Below the pieces are notes generated by a model that did no database searches, was not told the origin of the DNA, and was given only the letters and a program-made list of their open reading frames with translations. The translations under genes were made by a program, and so were the position numbers. From Sipunculus nudus (lineage: Eukaryota; Annelida; Sipuncula; Golfingiida; Sipunculidae): a stretch of DNA of 64,000 nt. Positions 35,462 through 47,589 of the stretch are shown in pieces. Numbering within the stretch: the first letter of the stretch is position 1; the number at the start of each line of letters is the position of its first letter. Location: positions 54,317,058-54,381,057 of the forward strand of contig CM049310.1 in NCBI GenBank assembly GCA_026874595.1, in the 5' to 3' direction.

Positions 35462-37640
35462 TAGCGAACCTGTGAGCTTATGCGATTTTGCGGCGTCGTC
35501 CGTCGTGTGTCGTGCGTCGTGCGTCGTCTGTACGTTAACCATAGCTATCTCAAAAACGGCAGGAGCTAGCATCGCCAATTGTTTTGCAAATAATCAGTTA
35601 TTCAAAAAAAACTATATCGGATTTTGTTTATTTTTTTTCTTACTGCATTTTTCTTAGATTTTATAGGGAAAAAGCTTAAAAAGCTTTAAAAATCTTCTTC
35701 TCCGAAACTGTCCAGCCAAATTGTCCAATATTTCACAGAAATGATCCCTGGAACAATCTTTCTCAAATTTGTTCGAATGGTTCCAGTTCGGAGATTTTTG
35801 GCCGAGTTACAGGAGGTTGAACTTTGTTAACTGGGCATAAAAGCATACTAAAATTACAATCTCAGAAACGGCTGGTGCTATCATCACCAAATTTTATGCC
35901 AATGTTGGTCACATAGGTCATATCTGAAATTGAGGTATTGGTGGCGCCACCTGCATCGGCCTTTTTTGTACGGGGTCATCAGTGCCTGTATCACACTGAG
36001 GACTACAAAAAAACTCCTTCTCTGAAACCATATGGCCAAAATGTTTAATATTGCACAGAAATGATCCTAGGGTAGTGCTTTCTCAAGTTTGTTCAAATGG
36101 TCTCTTTTCAGTGACTTTTGGCTAAGTTATGGGAAGCTGAATTTAGTCATATGCCATAACAGCCCATTTTAGCTCAGTGGCTACAAAGATCTTCTTCTCA
36201 AAAACCACTGGGCCAAATTCTTAAATCTTACACATTAATTATCCTCAGATGTTGATAATTCAAGTTTGTTCAAATGGTTTTGGTTCAGTGCTTTTTGGCT
36301 GATTTACGGGAAGCTGAACTTAGCCAGTTTGCTGTATCTTCCTATATGAGTTATAAACCTGGGAAACGTTTTTCGACTGATGCCATGAAGCCAGTTTGTT
36401 TAATATTTTACAAGAATAATCCCTACAATAATTCTTATAAAAATTGTCATGAATGGTTCCACATGAATGATTTTTGGCTGAATTATGGAGATTGAATTGA
36501 GTCATTTTACCATATATGTTAGCTGTGTTATGCTGTTACATCTAGCCTTGCACCAGTTTATCAGCATCTATTACATCATGCCACTAGACATTTAGATTTC
36601 AGGTTATCTTTGGTTAATATTGACAAGAAAGTTTTTTTAAAAGCTTTTAAAAAAATTAGCTTTATGATTAAAGTTATTCATCATACCAGGCAATTCAGTT
36701 TTCTGTGGCTATATAAAGACAACTGTACATGAATTATTAATTATTGGTATCCCTACTCAACTTAATTAAAGAATTTGCCATCAATGAGATATATCTGTAT
36801 TTTAATTTTGCATTCAGTATGCGTCCGTAATAATTTTACATATATTCCTGATTTCTTTTTTATAAAAAGTCAGCTGAAAAGCATTTTGTATTGGGAAAAT
36901 AAATTTCAAAGTTATTTCAAGTAGGGACCACTTTTGTGTACAGATGGCAGCACTTGGTTTACCATTGGCAGATTGTCAGTGCCTTGATGTTGGCTATTAG
37001 CCAAGATGATGTCAGCTCTATAAATAGTTTTGGCACAGTGCCAGGATTGGAAGAAGTGCAGCCAGGTATAGGTCAAGAGTTCACTCAGTGCAGTAGCTGC
37101 ATTCTATTTATAGCTTTGGCAGACTGCTTACTGCATCATATTTGGCACCCAAGTTCAGCCTGAATCTATTTATGGCTTTGGCAGACTGCCAACTGTGTCA
37201 AATAATGCAACAGGTCAAGAGTTCACTCAGTGCAGTAGCTTGAGGCAGCAATTTGTCACAGGTCACTCGGGGGCAACTGCCTTACTCACCTAAGCCTTGT
37301 CAGCCCAGTGCATCAAACTCTGGAGAAGTTTGACCTGTCTATGCATCTTTGATGGTATTCTCATTTACAAGACAGGTGGTGCCACCTACATTGGCTTTTG
37401 CAGTGTATGCGCCTGCTTATTTCTACAGAGGAATTTGATACATCAGCCTAAAATTGTGCATGTTTATACATATCGGGTAGCTTTTTTAGTGTACAAGACT
37501 GGTGGCGCCACCTACAATAATTTTTGCACAGTGTATGTCCTTGCTTATTTCACAGGAGGGGTTTGACATATCAGTCTGACATTGTGCATATTTATATATC
37601 TTTTCGTTGTAAATAAGACTGGTGGTGCCAGCTACAATCA

Positions 37641-39342
37641 TTGTATCCGCCAAAACAGAGTTTTGCGGATACTATGTTTTCAGTCGGACGCCGACGCTGC
37701 CGCCATCGCCGCATAGGTTTCCGGAGAACTCCTCTATTACCACTGGGCAGAATTTTTTAAAATTTGGAATTTTGATCGGTCACATGTGAACTGCTGCGCC
37801 CTCATTTTTGGTTGACCTCTGACCTTTCCTCTCTGCTCAGCGTCCATTTGTGCATCTGTTACCACACATAAACCCACATATCTCGGGAACCGTTAGACCG
37901 ATCAGGCTAAAAATTTTGCACAAATGTAGCCCTTTGATAGCTTTATAGCTGACTACAAATGGTGGCGCCGCCTGCAACCTGTTCATCTGCCTTAGGATAA
38001 AATCATTCATATCATAGCAGTGGTTTGACTTTTCCACCTGAAATGTTGCAGGTTTATACATCCTGGAAGCTCTCTTGATTTATGACAGGTGGCGCCACCT
38101 GCATTCAGGTTTACTCTGCAGACATCCAAGTTCATATCTCGGGAACTGTTTGACCGACTGGGCCAAAATTTTGCATGTGTATAGATCTCACATAGCTCTT
38201 CATCATAGGCAAATCTGGTGGCGCCACCTGCAACCATTTATGCACAGCGTCCATCTGTTCATCTGCCTTGGGATAAAATCACTGATATCTCAGCAGTGGT
38301 TTGACTTATCCACCTGAAATTTTGCAGGTTTATACATCCTGGACAGCTCTCTTGATTTTATAACAGGTTGCGCCACCTACATTCACGTTTACTCTGCAGA
38401 CATCCAGGCTCATATCTCGGGAACCGTTTGACCGACTGGGCCAAAATTTTGCATGTGTATAGATCTTACATAGCTCTTCATCATAGGCAAAAGTGCTGGC
38501 GCCACCTGCAACCATTTATGCACAGCTTCCATCTGTTCATCTGCCTTGGGACAAAATCACTGATATCTCAGCAGTGGTTAGACTTATCCACCTGAAATTT
38601 TGCAGGTTTCTACATCCTGGACAGCTTTCTCGATTTTATGACAGGTGGCGCCACCTACATTCACGTTTACTCTGCAGATATCCAAGCTCATATCTGGGGA
38701 ACTGTTTGACCGATAGGGCCAAAATTTTGCATGTGTATAGATCTCACATAGCTCTTCATCATAGGCAAATCTGGTGGCGCCACCTGCAACCATTTATGCA
38801 CAGCGTCCATCTGTTCATCTGCCTTGGGATAAAATCACTGATATCTCAGCAGTTGTTTGACTTATCCACCTGAAATTTTGCAGGTTTATACATCCTGGAC
38901 AGCTCTCTTGATTTTATAACAGGTTGCGCCACCTACATTCACGTTTACTCTGCAGCAATCCAAGCTCATATCTCGGGAACCGTTTGACCGACTGGGCCAA
39001 ATGTTTGCATGTGTATAGATCTTACATAGCTCTTCATCATAGGCAAAAGTGCCGGCGCCACCTGCAACCATTTATGCACAGCTTCCATCTGTTCATCTGC
39101 CTTGGGATAAAATCACTCATATCTCAGCAGTGATTTGACTTATCCACCTGAAATTTTGCAGGTTTATATATCCTGGACAATTTCCTCGATTTTATGACAG
39201 GTGGCACCACCTTCATTCACGTTTACACTGCAGACATCCATGCTAATATGCAACACACCTCACTCTATTCCCCTTGCCACTTAATCCATGTCTCACTTCA
39301 CCCGTCCCACTCTGATTTCTGCGGATACACATAATCGCTTGT
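37641..39342 (+). mobile_element. Family 3 element, nested
   Basis: 5' end TTGTATCCGCC, then AAAACAGAGTTTT and GCGGATAC form a terminal hairpin. The 3' side has GCGGATACACATAATCGC followed by TTGT (end about 39342). Most of the inside is the 278-bp tandem array. Overlapping plus- and minus-strand ORFs of 60-126 codons recur every monomer and are not genes. Confidence 0.65.
37980..39250 (+). repeat. 278-bp tandem array with a dimeric higher-order unit
   Basis: The ACAGGT(G/T)GCGCCACCT line recurs at about 38085, 38363, 38640, 38918 and 39196. Alternate monomers share variants: GGTTGCGCC at 38364 and 38919, AGTGCTGGCGCC or AGTGCCGGCGCC at 38492 and 39047. The real unit is therefore about 556 bp. 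Confidence 0.92.
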
Positions 39343-39533
39343 CGACTACCCATATTCTAGTTTTAAAATGTCCTAGTCTAAAACTTGCAGGTCAGAAATG
39401 TCCATTTTACTATACTCATAATGACTAAGGTAGACATGCAGGACTTAAGAGGATCAATATTAAATTTTAAAAATAAACCTCCATTCATACTCCCAAACTT
39501 TGCACAGGTTCGCATTAGGCCTGTAGGCCTTGT

Positions 39534-40560
39534 GTACGTTATATATATATCCTTCAGAATTTATAAAAAGCACAAACATTTCATGCAATAAATGATTTTA
39601 TATTTTACCATGCAGTAGCCATGTAAATACAATAAATATAAGTAACTAAACAGACGGAAAAGATTTTAATTCGGTCTGCCATATGTAACCACTGCCACCA
39701 CTCAAAATATATATACCTTTTTTTGGTAAGTCTAGACATGCTACTTAATTTGCTAAACCTTTTGGTCATAACATCGTCTTCATATATAGCTGTTTGCTCA
39801 TTTATTTCAGGTTTTAGTGAAAGGGGTAGAAAATTATATACTCTGTCAGTGGTTCTCAATAAAATGTTTGGAAATATGAAACATGAAGACTCGTGTTCTA
39901 AAACACGCCTAATAAATGCAGTTTCCATATTCGATGCCTATATAGATGCCCTACATCAAATAAATGTGCGAAAGTCACATTTGATTTTCGCAATGATGTA
40001 GGATTCGAGAAGTAAAAATCACTTTTATAAGGGACTCGAACTCGGACGTGGATTCAAGATTCCTGGACTTGGAGGTAAGGAGTCGAGAAAACGGGTCTAT
40101 TTCATATGTTCTGTAGAATAAAAACTGACTTTTGCATTTGAAAATTAACCATAAGGACTTGTAAGCGAACTAATGACAAACTACACGAAAACAATTTAGA
40201 CTATAACCCAAACTCGATCTCTGCATTGGGAATAAAATGTAATTCAGTATTGAAGTAAAAATCATGTGTAAATTGACATAGGAATGTATATAATAATCTC
40301 TGATTCCTAAATTAAAGTTCTTTTAATTAAGACATTTTTGACTTGAACTTGGACGTTCCAAAAGACTCTGACTCGAAGAAGGCGGACTTGGACTTGAACC
40401 TGAAGGTTTCGGACTTGGACTTGGGTGCCTTCGAATCGGACTTGCATTCGGAGTCTGATGGTGTGGACTCGACTACATCACTGGATTTTCGGCATTAGAT
40501 TTTCACTTTCTTCTTTTTTTAGACAATATGATTTTTTTTGTAAGATGTATACTTTTTAAA
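39534..40560. repeat. Degenerate GACTCGGACTTGG-type repeat and flanks
   Basis: From about 40025 to 40480 hexamer-like words GGACTT, GACTCG and GGACTTGGA are repeated irregularly. This is the reverse complement of the pattern at 23808-24320. The ORFs at 39605-40001 show no recognisable domain. Confidence 0.5.
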
Positions 40561-41559
40561 AAATCCAAATTTCATGGAATCATAATTACATATAATATAA
40601 CATATTTTCGCAAGACCGCATACAGTTTGACCAAACCGCCTACGTGTTGTAGTTAATATATATCTTTTAAAAGGTTTGGTTATCCAACCGAACATTATAA
40701 TTTTTTTATTTCGAGATAATTTTGTCGATCAGTTTATAGTTTCGTCTCTTTCCTCTCTCATTTTTTATCCTGCATCTTATATTGATCAAAATTAGGAAAC
40801 CACATGACTGTGTCAATTCAATCGTCATAAATGTTAGTATTTGTAATTAAATTTTTAAAGAAAATGCTAAATGTGAATAATTTAATTCTGAAAATTTAGC
40901 AGAAATTATGTTTTTGTGTTTATATGTCATAATATTTATTGTTATTGAAGAAAATTAATAAGGATTTTGTCCATTTTATCATAAGGGGAGGTTGCGTTGT
41001 TGTTCCTCAACATACGGGGTCGCTGCGTCATAGCAGAATTTCTGTGTTTCCCACTTCGTTATTTTCTAAATAACTGGCATAGAAATCCCTAGTTTGAATT
41101 GACCCAAATTTCAATCGGCTAACATGCTGTAAGTCTAAGTGATAAAATCTTCCTTTTTGTTGTTTCGTCGCTCTTACCGCTCATTTTTACTTATTAACAT
41201 TATCAGTCATCATCTTAATCATTTTTAACACTTCGGTAAAAGTATCAAGAAAAATGAACGGAGGTTTAAAAGACTAATAAGACTTTATATTTGAAATCAA
41301 ATCTTTTGTTTAATGTTGGATGATCAGCAGATCTCTTCAAACTAATTTTGAATTTTCAAGTTTTTAGCTAGGTTAAGTATATGTGTTTATTATATTGATC
41401 ACAGGAATAGAACCTTGAAGGACCCCGAAAAAAAATTACCTTAACAGGAATCTATATATATACAACCGAAGAAAGCACAAATGATGCAATTCTTTGAAAT
41501 TAGATATAGGATATATCAATATGAGGAAGTATATCTCACATGAGAATTGTATTTGCGAT
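40561..41559. other. AT-rich intergenic DNA, no recognised feature
   Basis: No coding, repeat or RNA features identified. Confidence 0.5.
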
Positions 41560-41574
41560 ACAGCTTTACTGTAT

Positions 41575-41969
41575 CCTTTTAGCACGTGTTGTCACGGCAT
41601 CCGTTGATTGGTCGTTTTGCCGCTAAGGAAGTTTGTCATGTTCTGTTGGAGGAAAATCTGTCTAGAATGAGACAGGCATTGAACAGAGAGTCAGTAAGCT
41701 ATGAGCGGCGCACACGGCCACTTTGGGTTATTTGACGCTGGTAGCTTCGTTAATGGCGCCATGATGGATCTCTATGAAATGTGACGTGCTCGCATTTAGT
41801 CTCTGATCGAATTGGGCGTCCAGTGGGGTAACCCTCCTCCCCCAGCAATCGCCAGTCTATGACAGCCATGTAATATTTACGCCGGCGTTGGCTGTTAATT
41901 TTCACCACAATAGTGGTGCTCCGAGAACTGCCGCTGGAATACAAGTAGATAAATACAAGCATGGCCCCG
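41575..41969 (+). promoter_or_regulatory. Possible promoter and first exon
   Basis: A CpG-containing stretch with CACGTGTTGTCACG (about 41583), an inverted CCAAT box GATTGGTCG (about 41608) and AGATAAATACAAGC shortly before an ATG at 41961. ATGGCCCCG is followed directly by GTAGGT, a good donor at 41970, so a three-codon first coding segment is conceivable. No downstream exon was recognised, so this is weak. Confidence 0.2.
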
Positions 41970-42379
41970 GTAGGTCCGGTTCTTTAATACCATCTTTCTG
42001 CCAGAAATGGGTTTTTGCCGGGTAAATTAAATAGATAGCCAGTTCGATGTTTTTCCTAGCTCTCGACAATTTGTGCCCCCCTTCCACCCACAGACACCGA
42101 ATGACATTGTAATTCATGTTCATATGTATTATCAGAAAATTATTTCATAATTAATCTTTTTGTATTTTTACCAAAAAAAATTAGACACCTGCTTTAACAA
42201 CCGGAAAAAATTATACATGTTTCGAAAACTAAAGGAATATATTTAATACAGAACATGTTTATTACATGTAGGTAGAGGACTAGAGGTCAAGGCTTATGAT
42301 CGCATGCTGTAATAAAAGAAAACTGCTGTTTCTTTGAACTAATGTGATTTTAGCTTACTCTGCATACATATTAATGATA
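41970..42379. other. Intergenic DNA, no recognised feature
   Basis: Nothing beyond low-complexity A runs. The minus-strand ORF at 41902-42123 has no recognisable domain. Confidence 0.45.
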
Positions 42380-42889
42380 GGAATCCCTGTTAAGAAAAGT
42401 CCTTATAACCCCTCTATTACGGTTGTATGAGCTGGTTAATCTACAATTTGTTGGTGAGCACGGTACATGCGTCAGTGTTGACAAACAGGAAAAAAACATG
42501 TTGCCTAAGGTGGTAAGTTGCACTTGTGCTTAATTTGAAAGGTCACTAGTTGCAAAACGCCCTATGTAAAACTCTGGTTCTTCTGTCTTGCCGCCAGATG
42601 TCCTTGTTTAATGTGTTTGGATTATTTTGGCGGGCCCCCACATGTTATAAACAAGTGGATATAAGCAAAAGGAACAGCCAGTGGGTCGTAGCTTCGGCGT
42701 TTTCTGGGGTTAGCTTTAGTTAATATACGCCAGAAATCGGATAAGGTCCCTTATAAATGGATTTGGTTTCCCCAATATCCTGATTTGTATAATCCTCTAA
42801 ATTTCATAATTACTTCCTGTGTGGTTACAATGTTAGTGGTGATGAGATCTAGACATCGCATAATAGTTTGTGAAACATAAACCTGTGCG
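42380..42889 (+). mobile_element. ~480-bp MITE, diverged copy
   Basis: Follows the same order as the neighbouring copy at 42890: GTATGAGCTGGTTAAT, TGTTGACAAACAGG, GGTCACTAGTTGCAAAACGCC, GGGCCCCCACATG. It is head-to-tail with that copy. Confidence 0.65.
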
Positions 42890-43370
42890 TTAAAGGTGCC
42901 CAATCACCTAAATTTTGAAAAAAAAATTCATGTGATTTCTGGCTTCCTGAGTGTATATATCAATGATCTAAGGGTAAATTTGGGTGTGAAAAGTTCTTAT
43001 AACGCCTTCGTGAAGGATGTATGAACTTGTTTATCAACAATATGTTTGTAAACACAGCAATGTTGACAAATTGGGAAAACATGTATCCTTAGGTGGCTGG
43101 TTGCATATATGCAGAGATAGAAAGGTCACTTGTTGCAAAAAGCCATTTGCAAAGCTCTGGCTTATCTGACTTGCTGCCAGCACCCTTGTTGGATTTGTTT
43201 TTATTATTTTTGCAGGCCCCCACATATAATAAACACGCTGATATAAACAAAACAAACAGCCTTTGTGCAGTGATATACCTGTTTTCTGGCCTATTTTTAT
43301 AAAAGCTTCAAGGGATTACTTTTCGTTTATAAAGGTCAGATAGGTGATTGGGTCCCTTTAACAATACATT
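42890..43370 (+). mobile_element. ~480-bp MITE, good copy
   Basis: Starts AAAGGTGCCCAATCACCTA and ends TAGGTGATTGGGTCCCTTT, giving imperfect terminal inverted repeats of about 19 bp. The reverse complement matches 13310-13795. Confidence 0.82.
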
Positions 43371-44078
43371 TTATCGTCCTGCATTAAGAGTGTCCCGTGA
43401 TGGTGGCTGTCCTTCGTTTTAACCATTGTTTGCTTTAGCAGGTGTACCAGGTGTCACCATTAGGCGTTGGCACAAGGCTAAGAATAGTGATGAGCGGGGT
43501 ATCGGATTGTGCATCAAACTTCAAGTTTTAAACCCGCCACTTTGAAACTGTACATTGGAGCATGGGATTATGGTATCAATGTGTAACAAGTCAAATAATT
43601 GAAACGTCACGCAAACGGTCACCTTTTAAAGTTTTAAGAAAATTGACACAACCATTTTTTCCAAAGCATTCGGGAACATAATACTGAAAAGAATTTAAGA
43701 GTGTTTTTTTTTAAATTCAGATACAACGTTTAGCTTTTGGCGTATTTTCAGTTTGTTTGCTTTTAATTAAATGCGAGTTTAAATCAAAATGTCTGACGTT
43801 TTTTCGTTCATTTTCGTCACATAAAATCAGCCATGGGAGGCTTGCGCTCTTTTTTAATTGTTTTTTTTTTTTTTAATTCTTGGTATTAACCGATTACTCC
43901 CATGCATGATCTAAACAGAGACGTTTTCTTCTCCATATCCACTGTGAGATTTATTTTGTAGGGTACACTTGTTATTCATGGGGTAAACGAATGTGCTTCT
44001 CTCTGTAAAAATGATCATGTAAGCGTGGTGTTATGTACTAACACAAAATGACTTGGTAATCTTCATTTAACACGTTTT
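43371..44078. other. Intergenic DNA, no recognised feature
   Basis: AT-rich, poly-T at 43859-43874. No coding segment. Confidence 0.45.
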
Positions 44079-44079
44079 A

Positions 44080-44412
44080 GGCAAAAAAAATAAAAAAATA
44101 AAGGAAGGGTTCTCAGGCAAAGAGCGCGTCAATTTTAATCCCCCGCATCCAAAGTTCTTATTTTGATTTTCAATAGAAACTTACCAACTTTGACCTCCAG
44201 CCGCTCGGACATTTCTTTCAAGAAGATAAAATTGTACAATTTTGATCAGATTTCCTGTCTTATGTAGTGCTTTTAATTGTTTAGCAATACAATTTTGTTT
44301 CAATTCTGAAACATGCGTTTCCCTAATCAAAAAACTTTTTATCGAAACATACAAAAAAGCCCTCGCGCTATGATTTCTAAAAAAAGTGCCTGAGAACCTT
44401 ACCCGGTTTTTT
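44080..44412. mobile_element. MITE with GGTTCTCAGGCA ends, second copy
   Basis: Left end AAGGAAGGGTTCTCAGGCA, right end GTGCCTGAGAACCTTACCCGG then TTTTCGGCC. The ends match the MITE at 19079-19355. Confidence 0.78.
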
Positions 44413-46017
44413 TTCGGCCTGAAGATTTTATTTTTAACTCGTTCAAGTTTCGTCGGCGTTCTATCCAGTGTTCCATTGCAGTTTCAAGTCGGTAGATATA
44501 TCTGGCAATTAACTGACTGAATGTGTTTGACAGGTTCAAAAACGGCTTATAACTGTCAAGCGGCTCAAAAATTATCCGCCAGTTTGAATTAAATACAGAG
44601 CCAGGATAGATCAAACTCCTCCGGAAACAGTCAAGCAACTTTATATAATTCATAATAAACAAAACAAGTTCGTGTGATGGCTATTCAGGTCTGTACAACT
44701 AATTTAAGTTTGTCTGAATTCATGACTCCAGTTGACCTTGGTGATCTTGTGATCTCGTGTTTGCTTCCGGGTTGGTGTACGTTTACCTGGGGAGAGGGAG
44801 GGACGGGTGGGAGTGACTATTTCCGGTATTACCGACACCCGTGGTGCAGCGTTAACGTCACTTCCTGCTTCCGTTGGAGTAAGGTCCGAATCAGGATTGT
44901 TCAAAGTCCAAAATATCCATCATACGTTTGCATTTGTCCACTATGTCATACGGTTAATCTCCTCACTGCATGGTTTCAGTTTCTATTTACACATGGTGCT
45001 GATGGACTCTCTGTCTTTGGTATTGATATCCCGATTTCGTGACCTTACCATTCTCGTTTGAGCTCGATAGCGTGAACGTAACAAATCCACCTTGCCTGTC
45101 CTTTGACAAAGGTCTTCTCCATCTTGAAGGCGATCCTTAGATAATTCATATTTTACCTTTTCCACATCTCGATGTACTAATAGTTCCAAAATAACATTGG
45201 CAGTCTATCTTACGCAAAATGGCTTCATTTTTTTCAAAACAAACCGTGAGGATAGATAGTCAACCAATTTTATATATATATATATATAAGCCCTATCATG
45301 TCCAAAAAGAGTGCCTACTGCATGGCTCGTATTTTCACGTCAAAAATCATTCAGGATATCTACGCACCTAGAATTCCAGTTTGTCCTTCATGCACGTTGT
45401 GTTTTGACTAAAAACAAAAACAGCTATTCACACCTGTTTAGGTTATAAACCTGTTTCCTCTTAGAGACCAGGGTTATTACAACAATGATATACCGAGGGC
45501 CCGAGTGCACATGTTTTCCAGGGTATATTTTAAGGAAATTTCAGAACTGCAAAAACTTGTGATTAATGTTCCACAGTCAGCAAAAAAATGAGGTTCGTAG
45601 GACTCAACTATAACGAAGTAGTATGAAGTATGAATTAAAATATAACAAATATAAATATATCAGAAATATAACAGAATGTCTGCATGTCAATATATACTCA
45701 AACTCATATCTGCCCTCGTATGTGTAAAACAAAGATGGCTACTTATGGAGGGACACACCATATCTGCCAGATCATGATAAAGGACTTAAATGTTGTGAAA
45801 CATAAACCGGGGATTTATTGTAAAATTCTTAAATGCCATATTAGGTTGTCTCTTCCATATAATGTTTTCTTGGAAAATATTGAAAAATATAAATTTTTAA
45901 GAAAATCATCTACAAAAAACAGGTGGACAGCAGGTAGTGAAATGGACTATAATATCAACAGATCACGTATGCGTGATGATCATAAATTTTGTCAAGGAGA
46001 TAAAAAAATTCAGATTC
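44413..46017. other. Intergenic DNA with a few weak ORFs
   Basis: 44399-44662 (minus) encodes an 87-residue ORF with a plausible amphipathic helix but no known domain. A CpG- and ETS-motif-containing stretch (TTCCGGTATT, ACTTCCTGCTTCCG) lies at 44820-44875. A 112-residue + ORF at 45684-46022 is Lys-rich without recognised motifs. AT microsatellite at 45272-45288. Confidence 0.35.
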
Positions 46018-46784
46018 TGTAACACTAGGAAGCGTGAAATGTCTAGGGGAATGAATAAAGAAGTCAGTGGTTTTTTGTTAACAAATAACTATAATTTATT
46101 CTTAAAACAACCCTAACATTACAATACACTAAATCAATACGATGTCACAGAATAACAGCAAATCAATACAATCACACAGTAAAATAAACAAAGTGCACAG
46201 TACCTGGATATCACCACTGTCACAACGATAAGTCCTTTTTAATGTATATGCTGGATGAAAAGTCCATACAAACTCTCCCGGAGAATAACAGTCCAATGTA
46301 AAGCTCTTGTAACAATTCAGAAAGTAACCTTGAGGCAGGCAGCACCAAATTGTATAGAGTTAATAATAGAAGAATCTCTAAAATTACTGGATAATCAGAC
46401 AGGTCCCACAAACTGACATAAACACGTCTGTTCCCGCCAGAATATTCTTCACCTCTCTCCCGGCTCTAAAACACAGCCCCGTATTTATTACTTCTTTCCC
46501 CAAGCCGAGAATTTTCCACTTCTCGAACAGTCTAAAGGATCTAACATATAACACAGTAAACACGCGGTACAGGAATCATCTAGAAGAACATCGCTGTGTC
46601 TCTTCATACCAGGGTCCACACGTGAGCTTGCCCCGGCCCGGCCAGGCGAGAAAGCCCCAATCTAGCATGACAACGAGAGTTCAACCAGCATGGATTAAAC
46701 CGAGCGTGTAACACGCCGCCAGACGCGGGCACTACATCACGAGTTCCGCCCGTGTCACACAATAAAAAAAGGGCACCTGTAACA
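46018..46784 (-). mobile_element. Solo-LTR-like block, minus orientation
   Basis: On the minus strand it starts TGTTACAGGTGCCC and ends CCTAGTGTTACA. An AATAAATACGGGG stretch lies mid-way (about 46480) and a polyadenylation-like AATAAATTATAG near the 3' end (about 46095). The ends resemble the block at 29563-30187. No clear target duplication and no internal coding region, so solo-LTR status is provisional. Confidence 0.45.
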
Positions 46785-47589
46785 ATGTACACTAGTATAC
46801 CTTGCCGTTTTCTTTTAATGGCCTGAGTCGCAAATCTTCATGCACCTGTTATCTTAAGTTCATACCTGACACAACCTTTCGTAATAGACATAAGGGTTTA
46901 TAACTTATTTTTCTAAAATCCATACAAATATTGAAAACCATAATGGTATTTTGATTTTTCCAAGAAGGCTACGGTCCTCGGTAAATAAAACCTGGTCTAA
47001 CGAAATTAGTACTGCTGATGACCATATATGTCGTAACATATAAATACGACCTTACGAGCCATGTTCTAAAATCATCCATGCATATTAATCATCCCCGAGA
47101 AATCCAGCTTATCATCCCTACATTTATAGAGATATTCTCTGTTCCACCAACCTTTGACCACCTGGGATTTTTTTTTGGGGGGGGGGGGATAGAGATGCGT
47201 TTCTAAATAATTTAAATTTTCAATAATTTCCTAAAAGAAATGCATATGGAAGTGACGGCCTAATGGCAATTTAGTGTTTTACAATTAAGCTCCAGTTTAT
47301 GTTTCATAACTTAACTCACTCTTTACAATGATCTGACCGATCAAATGTTTCCCCTGTTATATTGTTTTTACATGACATCCTCCAGCCATGAGCTGACAAT
47401 TGAGCCCTAGGCTGTTTTCGCATGTGGCCAGTGACCTTGCTATAAGTGGGGCTGTTATGTTGGAAATGTATACTTATTTCTCAAATTTTTAAATATATCT
47501 GTTTCTTTAATAACGTTTAATATAGGTATTTATTTACTTTGTAGAAATAAGGTCCTTTTATATTTATGAAAATATGACCATGTTATTTA
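46785..47589. other. Intergenic DNA, no recognised feature
   Basis: Contains a G-run at about 47177-47188. No gene seen. Confidence 0.45.

Larger units (their letters stand above)
35462..39533 (+). mobile_element. Family 2 Helentron-like element, large copy with nested family 3
   Basis: Starts TAGCGAACCTGTGAGCTTATG with GTCGTCCGTCGTGTGTCG. Ends GCACAGGTTCGC, palindrome-like AGGCCTGTAGGCCT and TTGT at 39530-39533. The short copy at 10147-11464 shares both ends. A family 3 element interrupts it at 37641: the uninterrupted sequence GCTACAATCACTTTTG is at about 11274. No Rep/helicase gene is recognised. Confidence 0.72.

Noticed and set aside
38075-39133. Family of overlapping 60-126 codon ORFs on both strands
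   Set aside because: They recur with the 278-bp monomers and shift with indels; tandem-repeat artefacts.
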